Source of the DNA: an uncultured Eubacteriales bacterium
Lineage (GTDB): Bacteria > Bacillota > Clostridia > Saccharofermentanales > UBA5734
Reading direction: 5' to 3'
DNA length: 64,000 nucleotides
Assembly: GCA_903835065.1 (NCBI GenBank)
Contig: CAILLO010000009.1
Location: forward strand, 1 to 64,000
Shown here: positions 1 to 8,136 of the stretch, one piece after another
How positions within the stretch are numbered: the first letter of the stretch is position 1
Layout of the letters: the number at the start of each line of letters is the position of its first letter
The notes under the pieces: model-generated
The model's database searches: none
What the model was told of the DNA's origin: nothing
The model's input: the letters and a program-made list of their open reading frames with translations, nothing else
Position numbers and translations under genes: made by a program

Positions 1-39
1 GCCCGGTGCCGTACGACGGCCATAGCCGGAGTGACAGGC

Positions 40-141
40 AAGCGGCGCATCAGCTTCTACGGCAAGTCGGGAGACGTACGTTGACCGCTTCGCGGGCATC
101 GTGGCAGTCTCCCGCAACTACTTGCCGTTGAAGCTGACGAC
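40..141. repeat. Hairpin repeat element, copy 1
   Basis: A long imperfect inverted repeat. The outer arms CAGCTTCTACGGCAAGT (51-67) and ACTTGCCGTTGAAGCTG (120-136) pair with one mismatch, and CGGGAGAC (68-75) pairs with GTCTCCCG (107-114). The left flank (40-49) matches the reverse complement of the right flank of the copies near 25370 and 25475, so this copy lies in the opposite orientation. Its core resembles the hairpin at 25198. It sits immediately upstream of a CGD alpha remnant. Confidence 0.75.
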
Positions 142-175
142 ACACCGTCACGATGCTCGCCCTTGCCGGAAAGCC

Positions 176-289
176 CGCTGGAACGGATTCCTGCTCAGCG
201 AGTTCGAGGGGGACAAGTGCGTGCCGGGGTCCGCATCGGACCAGCTGCACAAGCAGCACGTGCTGTTGAAGCGCGCGCTGGGACGCTGA
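176..289 (+). pseudogene. C-terminal remnant of a CGD alpha-type isomerase
   Basis: The last 37 codons read like the C-terminus of the CGD alpha proteins in this window: WNGFLLSEFEGD corresponds to the YDGWLSSEYEGN type of sequence that carries the last metal-ligand glutamate, followed by the usual basic tail. Upstream of about position 176 the homology stops and is replaced by the hairpin repeat; the frame closes at a stop at 32-34. The rest of the TIM barrel is absent, so this is a truncated gene rather than one cut by the window edge. The beta-subunit gene follows 15 bases later, the order expected for an alpha-beta pair. Whether the 3' piece is translated is unknown. Confidence 0.7.
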
Positions 290-304
290 AGGGAGGCGGA
301 CGAC

Positions 305-709
305 ATGCTGGAACGCGACATCGTCCAGTCCCGGGGATTCCGGAACATCGGCAAGGGCGGGGCCGCCGTCGGTTTCGAAGTGGCGGTGCGTCTCCCCTAT
401 TACCGCGGCATCTGGCTGTCCCAGCTCCGGCCGGGTCGCCTGGTCGTCGACGGCGTGGAGATCGCGCCGGCCGACATCACCTGGGTCGTGGACGGCAAGG
501 CCTATTCCCAGGGCGAACTCGCGGCGCACGGCGACGTGCACTGGTTCCTGCTGGACACGGCGGTGCTGTCCGTGTGGAAGCCCGGCGGGCTCGCGCAGGG
601 GCTGCACGAAATCGAAATCGACTTCAGCTGGAGCGCCTCGTACATGCCGCCGTCGATGGACTCGGCGTTCGGCACGCGGCCCCAGAAGCGCCAGCTGGTG
701 CTGGTGTAG
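305..709 (+). CDS. CGD beta subunit-like protein (DUF6379 type), set 1
   Basis: A 134-residue protein of the small-subunit family that pairs with TIM-barrel alpha subunits in C-glycoside deglycosidases, which cleave the sugar-aglycone bond of 3-oxo-glycosides. Family marks visible: RLPYYRG near residues 36-42, a VDGVEI strand, HWFLLDTAVLSVWKPGGL in the second half, and a C-terminal strand ending in Gln-Leu-Val. There is no signal peptide, so it is cytosolic. The ATG follows AGGGAGG at good distance. Its expected alpha partner is only a 3' remnant upstream, so this subunit is orphaned unless it pairs with another alpha protein of the island. Family assignment is by comparison with the four other copies here. 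Confidence 0.8.
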   Translation: MLERDIVQSRGFRNIGKGGAAVGFEVAVRLPYYRGIWLSQLRPGRLVVDGVEIAPADITWVVDGKAYSQGELAAHGDVHWFLLDTAVLSVWKPGGLAQGLHEIEIDFSWSASYMPPSMDSAFGTRPQKRQLVLV

Positions 710-714
710 GAGCG

Positions 715-909
715 CTACTCCGTCTTCCGGTCGGCGAGGAGGTTCCCCGCGACGGCGACGTTCTCCGCCTCGTCCTCGCGGATCAGCACGGTGATGTTCT
801 CCGGCGGTTGACCATATTCGCGGGCGACCACCTCGGTGATGCCGGCGACGAGGGCGCGCTTGCGGGCCAGGTCCCTGACGGGCGGGCCATTGACGACGAT
901 GAACGGCAT
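715..909 (-). CDS. 4-oxalocrotonate tautomerase family protein
   Basis: A 64-residue protein starting Met-Pro-Phe-Ile-Val-Val; after Met removal Pro becomes the N-terminal catalytic base typical of 4-OT enzymes, and the length fits the family (about 60-65). The central ENITVLI strand is also typical. These cytosolic oligomers move protons on keto-enol substrates. Here it is the last gene of a minus-strand isomerase/MFS/oxidoreductase operon, so a role in tautomerising an oxo-sugar or a phenolic aglycone is plausible but unproven. The ATG is preceded by AGGAGA. Confidence 0.85.
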   Translation of the reverse strand: MPFIVVNGPPVRDLARKRALVAGITEVVAREYGQPPENITVLIREDEAENVAVAGNLLADRKTE

Positions 910-959
910 GGCGGTTCTCCTTTCATTCTGCGGGCCATCCCGGACGCGGGGACGGTGCG

Positions 960-2018
960 TCAGACGCGCAGGTCCGCGACCTTCTCTTCCCTTCCGGATG
1001 CAGCCGAGGCCATCGCCGCGCGGACGACGGCCAGCGCGGTCGCGCCGTCGCGCCCGGTGCGCACGACGGCGCCTTCGCCGCGGACCGCCGCGTGGAAGGC
1101 GGCGACCGACCGGTCGAAGGGGTTCATGCGGTCCTCGACGGGGATCGATTCCATGAGGTCCGACTTCGCCGACCGCACCCGGACGACCTCGGGCGCGGGA
1201 ATCGACGCATAGGGACCGTGCTCGCGGGCCGACAGCGTCCCCTCGGTGCCGAGCACCTCGACTCCCGGGATGCCGTCGATCAGGTAGGAATCGTGGAACG
1301 AGGCGAAGAGGCCGCCCCGCGTGCGCATCACTCCCATCGCCTGGTCCGCGACGCCCTCGGCGGCGAGCCCCTGGCGGGCGCCGTACGCGAAGACCGCCTC
1401 GATCTCGTCGGCGAGGAGGAAGCGCGCCAGGTCGGCGTCGTGCGTGGTGAGGTCGTAGAACACGCCGCCTCCGGCGGTCGCGCTCTTCGTGCGCCAGGAG
1501 TCGTCGAAGACCTTCGGCAGACGGATCGTGTGGCGCACGCGCAGGGCGAGCGGACGGCCGATGTCGCCCGCGGCGATGCGCTCGCGGATCAGGCGGTACT
1601 GGGGCAGCGCAGGCTGGTGGTGCAGCACGGCGAAGACGACGCCGGCGGCGGCGCAGGCGCGGACCATCTCCTCCGCGTCCGAAACCTCGACGGCGAGGGG
1701 CTTTTCGCAAAGGACGTGCTTGCCGGCGCGGGCCGCGGCGAGGACCGGGTCGCGGTGGCGGTCGTTGGTCGTGCTGACGTAGACCGCGTCGACGGCCGGA
1801 TCGGCGAGCGCCTCCTCGAGCGAGCCGTAGGCGCGCGGCAGGTCGAACTCGGCCGCGAAGGCCGCGCCGCGCGCGGGTGACGAGCTCAGTACGCCGCAGG
1901 CCCGGCCGCCCGGGATTCGGTGCAGCACGGGGTCCATGACGTCGCGCACCATCGTGCTCGCGCCGAGGTACGCCCAGCCGACCGTCGCGTTCCGCGAAAC
2001 GGGATGGCGAGTCTCCAT
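960..2018 (-). CDS. Gfo/Idh/MocA family oxidoreductase
   Basis: A 352-residue NAD(P)-dependent sugar dehydrogenase-fold protein. The N-terminal Rossmann strand is VGWAYLGAST, lacking the canonical GxGxxG but keeping Gly-Ala-Ser, and the family EKP motif is present (CEKPLAV, about residue 105), followed by the C-terminal alpha/beta domain with GTEGTL. Family members oxidise or reduce hydroxyls of sugars and glycosides; in gut C-glycoside clusters such an enzyme makes the 3-oxo-glycoside. The gene starts 2 bases after an MFS gene and is preceded by AGGAGG. The actual substrate cannot be read from sequence. Confidence 0.88.
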   Translation of the reverse strand: METRHPVSRNATVGWAYLGASTMVRDVMDPVLHRIPGGRACGVLSSSPARGAAFAAEFDLPRAYGSLEEALADPAVDAVYVSTTNDRHRDPVLAAARAGKHVLCEKPLAVEVSDAEEMVRACAAAGVVFAVLHHQPALPQYRLIRERIAAGDIGRPLALRVRHTIRLPKVFDDSWRTKSATAGGGVFYDLTTHDADLARFLLADEIEAVFAYGARQGLAAEGVADQAMGVMRTRGGLFASFHDSYLIDGIPGVEVLGTEGTLSAREHGPYASIPAPEVVRVRSAKSDLMESIPVEDRMNPFDRSVAAFHAAVRGEGAVVRTGRDGATALAVVRAAMASAASGREEKVADLRV

Positions 2019-2020
2019 GG

Positions 2021-3253
2021 TCAGGCCTCCTCCGGGGGAACCCCCGCTGCGGCGTCCCGCGCCTCGTGTCGCGCGAGCTGCGGTCGCACGAAGAACAGGT
2101 ACACGACGCCGGACAGCGCGACGACGCCGATGGACACCAGGAAGAAGGCCGTGAAGTCCATGTCCGTCAGCTGCACGATATAGCCGAAGACGACCGCGCC
2201 GAGGCCGAAGCCGAGGTCAGAAGCGGTCATGTAGGTGGCGTTGGCCGCACCGAGCGACTCCCGCGGGCTGAGGCGGATCAGGAAGTCGCGGAGCACCGCG
2301 CCGGAGAGTCCGAGCCCAACGCCGAACAGGAAGGCCGCGAAGGCGACCGTGAGTTCGTCCTTCGCGAACGCGAGCATCGCGTAGGTGAGCAGCACGACGG
2401 CGAGGCTGGGCAGGAAGAGGCGCTTCGGTCCGACGCGTTCGACGATGCGGCCGAGCAGCAGGTAGGTCAGCCCCATGCCGACGGCATGCACGGGGAAGAA
2501 CAGCCCGATATGGGCGAAACCGCGCTCCTTGCCGTAGGTCGCGATGTACATCATGATCGCGTCGAGCGGCAGGCACGAGAAGAACGAGACGAGGGAAATC
2601 CACAGCGCGGTCGGCTCGAACAGGCGGCCCTTGCGGGCGGGAGTGCCGACGGCCGGCGGACGGAGGGCGCTGCCCGCGCGCCGTTCCTTCTTCTCGTAGG
2701 CCATCAGCATCGAGAGGCCGATGACCAGGACGCCGGACCCGACGAGCACGCCGAAGAGCAGGCGCACGTCGATGCCGAGCAGGTAGAGCCCGAGCACCGG
2801 ACCGGCCGCGGTCGACACCGTCCCGGCCAGACCGAGGTATCCGATCGCCTCGGTCAGGCGCGACGGCGGCGCAAGGTCGGCGAGTACGGTGCCCGTCGCC
2901 GTCGTGAAGGCGCCGTAGCCGACGCCGTGGACGACGCGCAGGAGGAACAGCAGGGCGAAGACCGGCAGGGAGGGGTACAAGGCGGAGCACGCCGTGATCG
3001 CGGCGGCGCCGACGACCAGGACGACCCGGCGGCCGCGCTCGTCGAGGAACTTGCCGACGAGCGGACGGAAGGCAAGCGCCGCGAACGTGAACGCCCCGGC
3101 GAGCACGCCGGCCTCTCCTGCCGTGCCGCCGATGCCGGCGACGAAGGTCGGCAGGCCGGTCAGCAGCATGAAGTGCGCGTTGTAGGCCACCAGGTCGATG
3201 GCCAGCAGCAGGACGAACCAGCGGGTCCAGAGCTTCGGGCGGGACTTCGTCAT
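2021..3253 (-). CDS. MFS transporter
   Basis: About 410 residues with twelve hydrophobic segments, hence an inner-membrane secondary transporter. The loop between TM2 and TM3 carries a DERGRR motif like the MFS signature, and a basic cytoplasmic loop (about residues 190-215) separates the two halves. The start ATG overlaps the stop of the upstream isomerase gene (ATGA), indicating translational coupling. By context it probably imports a glycoside or exports an aglycone. It is related to the MFS at 4191 and less clearly to that at 58234. Confidence 0.88.
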   Translation of the reverse strand: MTKSRPKLWTRWFVLLLAIDLVAYNAHFMLLTGLPTFVAGIGGTAGEAGVLAGAFTFAALAFRPLVGKFLDERGRRVVLVVGAAAITACSALYPSLPVFALLFLLRVVHGVGYGAFTTATGTVLADLAPPSRLTEAIGYLGLAGTVSTAAGPVLGLYLLGIDVRLLFGVLVGSGVLVIGLSMLMAYEKKERRAGSALRPPAVGTPARKGRLFEPTALWISLVSFFSCLPLDAIMMYIATYGKERGFAHIGLFFPVHAVGMGLTYLLLGRIVERVGPKRLFLPSLAVVLLTYAMLAFAKDELTVAFAAFLFGVGLGLSGAVLRDFLIRLSPRESLGAANATYMTASDLGFGLGAVVFGYIVQLTDMDFTAFFLVSIGVVALSGVVYLFFVRPQLARHEARDAAAGVPPEEA

Positions 3254-4098
3254 CGGTCGGTCCACCGCGCCAGGTATGCGGCCGAGGCGAGGCTGTCCGC
3301 CACGCCGTCGCGGTCCGACGGGTCCTGGTCGAGGACGATGCGGTAGTCGGGGCGGGCGTAGCGGTCCGCCGCGGCGAAGGCCGCCGGGTAGTCGCAGGCG
3401 CCCTGACCGGCCGGCACGTAGATCCGTTCGCGCTCCATCGCGGCGAAGCCGGGAGCGAGGTCCTTGACGTGGAGGATTCGGACCCTGTGCCCGAGCCGTC
3501 GGATCAGGTCCGCGACGTCGACGCCGGCGTAGGTCGCCCAGCCGACGTCCAGCTCGGCCCCCAGCCCGATTTCCTCGCACCCCTCGAGGATGCGCTCGTA
3601 CAAGGTCTTCCCGGCGCCCGACCCATCATGCACCACGACGAAATCCGTGTCGTGGTCGTGCAGGACCATCTCCACGCCGGCCGCCTTCAGCACGCGCCCC
3701 ACCGAGAGAATCTTCTCGACGACCGACCGGCAGGCGACGATGTCATCGCCGACGGCCGGCGGACTGAACACCACGTACGCGATGCCGAGCTCGACGCAGA
3801 ACGCCGCCAGCTCGTCGACTTCGCTCTCGATGCGGTCCAGCGAGACGAACATCCCCTCGAGCGCGAGGCCCATGGCCCGCAGGCGCGACAGCCGCTCGCG
3901 GATCGCAGTGCGGGGCCAGCCCGATTCGATTCCACCGGAAATCGCCCGATATTTCGCCAGCATCGCGGGGTCGGCACCCCAGTCGGTCAGCACCTCGAGA
4001 TACGAGACGCCGCCGTCGCGCAGGGTCGCGAGCGTCCCCCACAGGTCCGCGTGCAGGTCCCGGAAGACGCCGAGCGTCTGTATTCCCAGTCGTTTCAC
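3250..4098 (-). CDS. Sugar phosphate isomerase/epimerase-fold protein (IolE-like)
   Basis: A 282-residue AP-endonuclease-2-type TIM barrel. Visible marks are the first strand LGIQTLGVF, MVLHDHDTDF, ELDVGWATY (Asp ligand) and ILHVKDL (His ligand). The last ligand is usually a Glu in a VE motif; here the strand reads IVLDQDPSD, so an Asp may replace it. GTG start behind GAGGTG. It is the first gene of an operon isomerase-MFS-oxidoreductase-tautomerase. Such enzymes isomerise or dehydrate inososes and 3-oxo-hexoses; here the oxo-sugar released by deglycosylation is the likely substrate. Confidence 0.82.
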   Translation of the reverse strand: MKRLGIQTLGVFRDLHADLWGTLATLRDGGVSYLEVLTDWGADPAMLAKYRAISGGIESGWPRTAIRERLSRLRAMGLALEGMFVSLDRIESEVDELAAFCVELGIAYVVFSPPAVGDDIVACRSVVEKILSVGRVLKAAGVEMVLHDHDTDFVVVHDGSGAGKTLYERILEGCEEIGLGAELDVGWATYAGVDVADLIRRLGHRVRILHVKDLAPGFAAMERERIYVPAGQGACDYPAAFAAADRYARPDYRIVLDQDPSDRDGVADSLASAAYLARWTDR

Positions 4099-4190
4099 GT
4101 CAACACCTCATTCGAACCAGGCGATGGACGGCTCCGGTTCATCGCGGGCGACTTCGCGGGGCGGCTCGTCGTCCCGTTGCATCCGTTCGT

Positions 4191-5408
4191 TCAAGGCGTA
4201 CCTCCCGCTTTCCGACCCTTGCCCGGGATCGCCCGGGTCAGCCCGACCACCAGGAACTGGACGGCCACGAAGGCGCTCGCGATGTAGAAGACCGGACCGA
4301 GTCCGGCCAGCGTGCTGATGGTGCCCATGAGGATCGAACCGATGCTGAGGCCGATGTCGCTGGCGGCCATATAGAGGGCGTTCGCCTTGCCGCGCTGCGG
4401 AATCGGCGTCGATTTCATCAAGGAGGCGGAGACCAGCGGCTGCACCACGCCGTTGGCGAGGCCGTAGACCGCCGCCGCGACGAGAAGCATGGCGAGGTTC
4501 GCGCTGAAGCCGATCAGAAGATAGGCGAAGACCATCGCGGGGAGTGCCGTCAACATCATCCGCCGGTACCCGTACCGCTCGCCCAGCCGGTTGCCGAAGA
4601 TCCGGACCAGCAGCGTCGCCACCGACTGCACGGTGAAAAAGAGGCCGCCGCCCACGATCGTGCGGTCGACGATCAGCAACGGGAGGAAGGTCATGATCGA
4701 GCCGAAAGCCAGGAAGACCAGCAGGTTGAGGACGACGGGCACGACGACCGGCGCCGTGAGGACCAGCTTCTGCGGCGCGTTCTCGCCGGCCAGCCACTCG
4801 GCGCAGGCCTGTTCGTCCTTCTTGCGGACCGCCAGGGCGTCGTCGTGGACGGAACGGATGAACAGGGCGAGGACCACCAGCAGCGCCACCAGCGCGCCGG
4901 AACCGATCCAGAGCGCCGGGAAGCCGTAGCGCTGGGCGACGGCGAGGCTGACGGTCGGACCGGCGGCACTGGCGAGGATCCCGGCGATGCCGTAGTGCCC
5001 GATGCCCTCGGAGAGGCGGGAATGCGGAATCGCATCCGTCGCGAGCGTGAGGCACGCGGTGGATGTGAACGCGAAGCCCGCGCCGCGCACGGCGCTGCAG
5101 ACATAGAGGAGGAGAAGGCCCGGGACGAATGCGGTCGCGGCCGACGCCGCGGCGAGCAGGACGAGGCCGATCAGCAGGGCGGGGACACGGCCGTGCCCGT
5201 CGAGCATCCAGCCGACGACGGGCCGCAGCGCGAGGGCGGTCAGCGTCGCGACCATCGCGTTGAGACCGACCTGGATGTCGCTGGCGCCGAACGCGTGCGC
5301 GAAGATCGGCACGGTCGCCGTCTGCCCCAGGAACGCCGCGAGGACGAATCCGTTGACGAGCATGGCCAGCACCAGATTGCGGCTCCAGACCTTCTCGTTC
5401 GTCGTCAC
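4191..5408 (-). CDS. MFS transporter
   Basis: A 405-residue, twelve-segment MFS protein of the same type as the one at 2021, with the TM2-TM3 loop WMLDGHGRVP and a charged central loop. GTG start behind AGGAGAC. It has its own promoter in the AT-rich divergent region shared with the CGD beta/alpha pair at 5586-6996, implying co-regulation and a role in uptake of that pair's glycoside. The 92 bases between its end and the isomerase gene downstream show no clear feature. Confidence 0.87.
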   Translation of the reverse strand: MTTNEKVWSRNLVLAMLVNGFVLAAFLGQTATVPIFAHAFGASDIQVGLNAMVATLTALALRPVVGWMLDGHGRVPALLIGLVLLAAASAATAFVPGLLLLYVCSAVRGAGFAFTSTACLTLATDAIPHSRLSEGIGHYGIAGILASAAGPTVSLAVAQRYGFPALWIGSGALVALLVVLALFIRSVHDDALAVRKKDEQACAEWLAGENAPQKLVLTAPVVVPVVLNLLVFLAFGSIMTFLPLLIVDRTIVGGGLFFTVQSVATLLVRIFGNRLGERYGYRRMMLTALPAMVFAYLLIGFSANLAMLLVAAAVYGLANGVVQPLVSASLMKSTPIPQRGKANALYMAASDIGLSIGSILMGTISTLAGLGPVFYIASAFVAVQFLVVGLTRAIPGKGRKAGGTP

Positions 5409-5454
5409 GTCCGTCTCCTGTCCTGTCTTGCGGTGCGCGGCTTGGAATGGCTCG

Positions 5455-5484
5455 ATTATACCGTACGCACACCGTCGTTTTCAA
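5455..5484 (-). promoter_or_regulatory. Promoter for the MFS gene
   Basis: Read on the minus strand: TTGAAA, an 18-base spacer, then TATAAT, about 45 bases upstream of the GTG start at 5408. The same ten bases around the -10 box recur at 19191-19200. Confidence 0.65.
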
Positions 5485-5488
5485 CATA

Positions 5489-5508
5489 GTTACAAAAATT
5501 TCTGTAAC
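5489..5508. promoter_or_regulatory. Palindromic operator between divergent genes
   Basis: A 20-base near-perfect palindrome with GTTACA and TGTAAC arms around an A/T-rich centre. It lies next to the -35 boxes of both divergent promoters, so one bound regulator could repress both the MFS gene and the CGD pair. LacI-family proteins encoded at 7094 or 19332 are candidates, by proximity only. Confidence 0.65.
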
Positions 5509-5510
5509 TC

Positions 5511-5539
5511 TTGCTTTACATTTTCACAGGGCTTACAAT
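5511..5539 (+). promoter_or_regulatory. Promoter for CGD set 2
   Basis: TTGCTT, a 17-base spacer, then TACAAT, about 47 bases before the ATG at 5586. The palindrome at 5489 ends two bases upstream of the -35 box. Confidence 0.65.
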
Positions 5540-5585
5540 AGGTTCATCCTGTCCGGAACTCCCTGATAGAAGGAGGAAGACGCCC

Positions 5586-6002
5586 ATGTTCGACAAGTAC
5601 ATCGTCTGTCCCTATGGCCTGCGCAACGTGATCGACGAGCACGGCAGCATCGAGGGTTTCGAGCTGAAGATCCGCATTCCCTACTACCGCGGTGTGCCCC
5701 TGTCGGTCGTCGACTCGCTCAAGATCACGATCGGCGCCGAGACGTTCACCAACGAGAGCATCCGGTTCACCGTCGCATCCGGAAGCTTCACGATGTCCGA
5801 GATGTCCACGGTCGCGACGCGCCGCTGGAACTTCGACGAGGACGCCACGCTCAAGGTCACCCGGCCCGGCGGCCTGGTCTACTTCGACCAGCGGGTCGAG
5901 GTCCTGATCGCGATCCGCGCCCCCTATGGAATCTTCACGGGCCACGACGTCAAGGTCCTGTCGCTCGAGCCCGACAAGTACCTCGCCGTGGCGGCGAAGT
6001 AG
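5586..6002 (+). CDS. CGD beta subunit-like protein (DUF6379 type), set 2
   Basis: 138 residues. Family marks: RIPYYRGVPLS near residues 33-43, RRWNFDEDATLKV, and a C-terminal strand. The ATG at 5586 lies behind GAAGGAGG; an upstream in-frame start exists but would overlap the promoter. The alpha subunit follows after 13 bases, so the two are probably made as a complex. In characterised CGDs the beta subunit helps shape the active site of the metal-bearing alpha subunit. Confidence 0.85.
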   Translation: MFDKYIVCPYGLRNVIDEHGSIEGFELKIRIPYYRGVPLSVVDSLKITIGAETFTNESIRFTVASGSFTMSEMSTVATRRWNFDEDATLKVTRPGGLVYFDQRVEVLIAIRAPYGIFTGHDVKVLSLEPDKYLAVAAK

Positions 6003-6015
6003 AAGGAGCAAGAAG

Positions 6016-6996
6016 ATGGCGACGATCAAGCGCGGCGTTTCCCTGTACAGCTACCAGGAGGAGTACTTCCTCCGGACGATGAAGCTCGAGGACTGCATCA
6101 AGGCCGTGTCCGACATGGGCGCGACCGGCGTGGAGATCATTCCGGAGCAGATGTGCAACGAATACCCGGACCTGTCCCCCGAGTTCCTGAAGAAGTGGTT
6201 CGGCTGGATGGAGAAGTACCACGTGCAGCCGACCTGCGCGGACGCCTTCTCCGAGGCGCTGCTGTTCAAGAACCGCGTCCTCTCCGACGACGAGCTCGTC
6301 GACCTCATGGAGCGCGACCTCAAGGTCGCCCACGACCTCGGCTGCTTCGTGATCCGCACGCTGTGCACGACCCCGATGCGGGTGATCGAGCGCAGCCTCC
6401 CGCTCGCGAAGAAGCACGGCGTCAAGATCGGCCTCGAGATCCACGCCCCCCTCGACCTCGGCTCCTCCTGGTTCGACCCCTACCAGGACCTGATCGACCG
6501 CCGCGGCACCGAGTGGTTCGGCATCATCCCCGACATGGGCGTCTTCGAGCTCAAGCCCAGCCGGATCAAGGCCGACCGCGCGATCCGCGACGGCGCGAAC
6601 GCGAAGATCGTCCAGTACGTCAACGACGCCTATGATGCCAAGGCCGACCTGAAGAAAGTCCGCGAGGACATCGCGAAGATGGGCGCCAATGCCGAGGACT
6701 TCAAATGGCTGGGCCTCTGCGCCCGGATCCTGCACACCGACCCGCAGGTCCTGAAGAAGCACAAGGGCCACATCTTCCACGTCCACGCGAAATTCTACGA
6801 CATGCTGCCGGACTTCACCGACGAGAACCTCGACTACGAAGTGGTCGTCCCCGTCCTCAAGGAGATCGGATACGACGGCTGGCTGTCCAGCGAGTACGAG
6901 GGCAACCGCACGATCGACGACGCGTTCCCCGTCGATAGCATCCAGCAGGTCTCCCGCCAGCACGAGATGTTCAAGCGCCTGATCGGCGAGAAATAG
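6016..6996 (+). CDS. CGD alpha subunit-like TIM barrel, set 2
   Basis: A 326-residue sugar phosphate isomerase/epimerase-fold protein starting MATIKRGVSLYSYQEEYF. The four metal ligands expected for this family are visible in order: Glu in GLEIHAP, Asp in IIPDMGVFE, His in HVHAKFYDM and Glu in SSEYEG near the C-terminus. In C-glycoside deglycosidases this metal site activates the 3-oxo-sugar for elimination of the aglycone. Directly downstream of its beta partner with AAGGAG as ribosome site; transcription likely ends at the terminator 30 bases downstream. The substrate, a C- or O-glycoside, cannot be decided from sequence. Confidence 0.85.
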   Translation: MATIKRGVSLYSYQEEYFLRTMKLEDCIKAVSDMGATGVEIIPEQMCNEYPDLSPEFLKKWFGWMEKYHVQPTCADAFSEALLFKNRVLSDDELVDLMERDLKVAHDLGCFVIRTLCTTPMRVIERSLPLAKKHGVKIGLEIHAPLDLGSSWFDPYQDLIDRRGTEWFGIIPDMGVFELKPSRIKADRAIRDGANAKIVQYVNDAYDAKADLKKVREDIAKMGANAEDFKWLGLCARILHTDPQVLKKHKGHIFHVHAKFYDMLPDFTDENLDYEVVVPVLKEIGYDGWLSSEYEGNRTIDDAFPVDSIQQVSRQHEMFKRLIGEK

Positions 6997-7026
6997 CCCG
7001 AACGGATCCGCTGACCCCGTCGCTGC

Positions 7027-7072
7027 AAAAGAGGACCCGGACCCGCCGACGCGGGAATCCGGGTCCTCTTTT
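7027..7072. terminator. Bidirectional intrinsic terminator
   Basis: AAAAGAGGACCCGGA (7027-7041) pairs with TCCGGGTCCTCTTTT (7058-7072), giving a GC-rich stem with T-tracts on both strands. It serves the CGD set 2 operon (+) and the LacI gene (-). Confidence 0.9.
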
Positions 7073-7093
7073 CGAAAAGCGGGGGGAAGGACC

Positions 7094-8089
7094 CTATTCC
7101 TTCCGACCCACGGTCGATTCGCGGATCATCAGCTGGTGGTCGATCATGATGTGGCGGCCGATCTCGATCTCCTCCTTGATCAGGGAGGCGAGCAACTGCA
7201 TGGTCGTGCTTCCGATCTCGAAGTAGGGCTGGCAGACCGTCGTCAGCGGCGGCGAGCAGATCTCGGCGATCTCGGCCCCGTCGTAGCCGGCCACCGCGAT
7301 ATCGTCCGGCACGCGCAGCCCCGCGTCGCGGAAGGCGGTCACGCAGCCGACGGCGACCGTGTCGACGGCGCAGAAGACGGCGTCCGGGCGCGGCTCCATC
7401 GTCAGGATCCTCCGGCCGGCCTCGAGGCCGCTGTCGAGGTTGAAGTCCGCCTCGATCACGAGCGAGGGGTCGAACGGGATGCCGTGGTCGATCAGGGACA
7501 TGTGATAGCCCTTCTCGCGCTCCTTGACGAAGTGCGGGAAGCCGATCACGAGCCGGGGGGCGACGAAGGCGATGCGCCTGCGGCCGATGGAGACCAGGTG
7601 GTCGACGATCTCGGAGGCGGCCAGCTCGTTGTTGGTCGAGACCTGGAAGGAATCGGGCACGGCGATGTATTCGCCGCACTGGACGACCGGGATCCTCTTC
7701 GCCAGCTTGATCTGGTCCTCGACCGAGAAGATCGAATTCAGCAGGATCACGCCGTCGACCATGCTGTTCTTGAGGAACTTCACGGAGTCGAGGTCGATGT
7801 TGCGCGTCGTGCAGTAGTTGATGATGATGTCGTAGCCGAGCTTGGTGGCGGCGGCCTGGATGCCGTCGACGACGTCGTCGATCACGACCGAGCAGATCAC
7901 GAGGATCGTCTTGGTCTCGGAACGCTTCTGGTTCCGGCTGTACGTGCTGGGCTGGTAGCCCAGCTTCTGGGCGGCGTCGAGCACGCGCGCGCGCTTCTCC
8001 TCGTACACGACGTAACTGTTGTTCATCACCCGGGACACGGTCGCGACGGACACCTTCGCGAGGGCCGCCACTTCGTCGATCGTCGCCAT
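7094..8089 (-). CDS. LacI family transcriptional regulator
   Basis: 331 residues: an N-terminal LacI helix-turn-helix (TIDEVAALAKVSVATVSRVMN, residues 3-23) with hinge, then a periplasmic-binding-protein-like sugar sensor to the end, including the CSPPLTTVCQPYFEIG segment typical of the family. It is the last gene of the minus-strand run beginning with CGD set 3 but also has its own promoter and inverted repeat just upstream, pointing to autoregulation. Likely effector: a sugar or glycoside handled by the neighbouring CGD and GH43 genes. Confidence 0.93.
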   Translation of the reverse strand: MATIDEVAALAKVSVATVSRVMNNSYVVYEEKRARVLDAAQKLGYQPSTYSRNQKRSETKTILVICSVVIDDVVDGIQAAATKLGYDIIINYCTTRNIDLDSVKFLKNSMVDGVILLNSIFSVEDQIKLAKRIPVVQCGEYIAVPDSFQVSTNNELAASEIVDHLVSIGRRRIAFVAPRLVIGFPHFVKEREKGYHMSLIDHGIPFDPSLVIEADFNLDSGLEAGRRILTMEPRPDAVFCAVDTVAVGCVTAFRDAGLRVPDDIAVAGYDGAEIAEICSPPLTTVCQPYFEIGSTTMQLLASLIKEEIEIGRHIMIDHQLMIRESTVGRKE

Positions 8090-8136
8090 GCTTTCACCTC
8101 GGCATCGGAAACTCCGATGTTTCTGAAAGCATTATA
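8090..8136 (-). promoter_or_regulatory. LacI gene promoter with overlapping inverted repeat
   Basis: On the minus strand a TATAAT box (8131-8136) overlaps the stop codon of the GH43 gene. It is followed by TTTCAGAAAC-N6-GTTTC, where GAAAC/GTTTC form an inverted repeat inside a wider GCTTTCA/TGAAAGC pair. This is the expected place for an autoregulatory operator. No convincing -35 box was identified. Confidence 0.5.

Noticed and set aside
101-289. A complete 62-residue gene starting at 101
   Set aside because: The first part is translated hairpin repeat with no family similarity; only the last 37 codons match the CGD alpha C-terminus.
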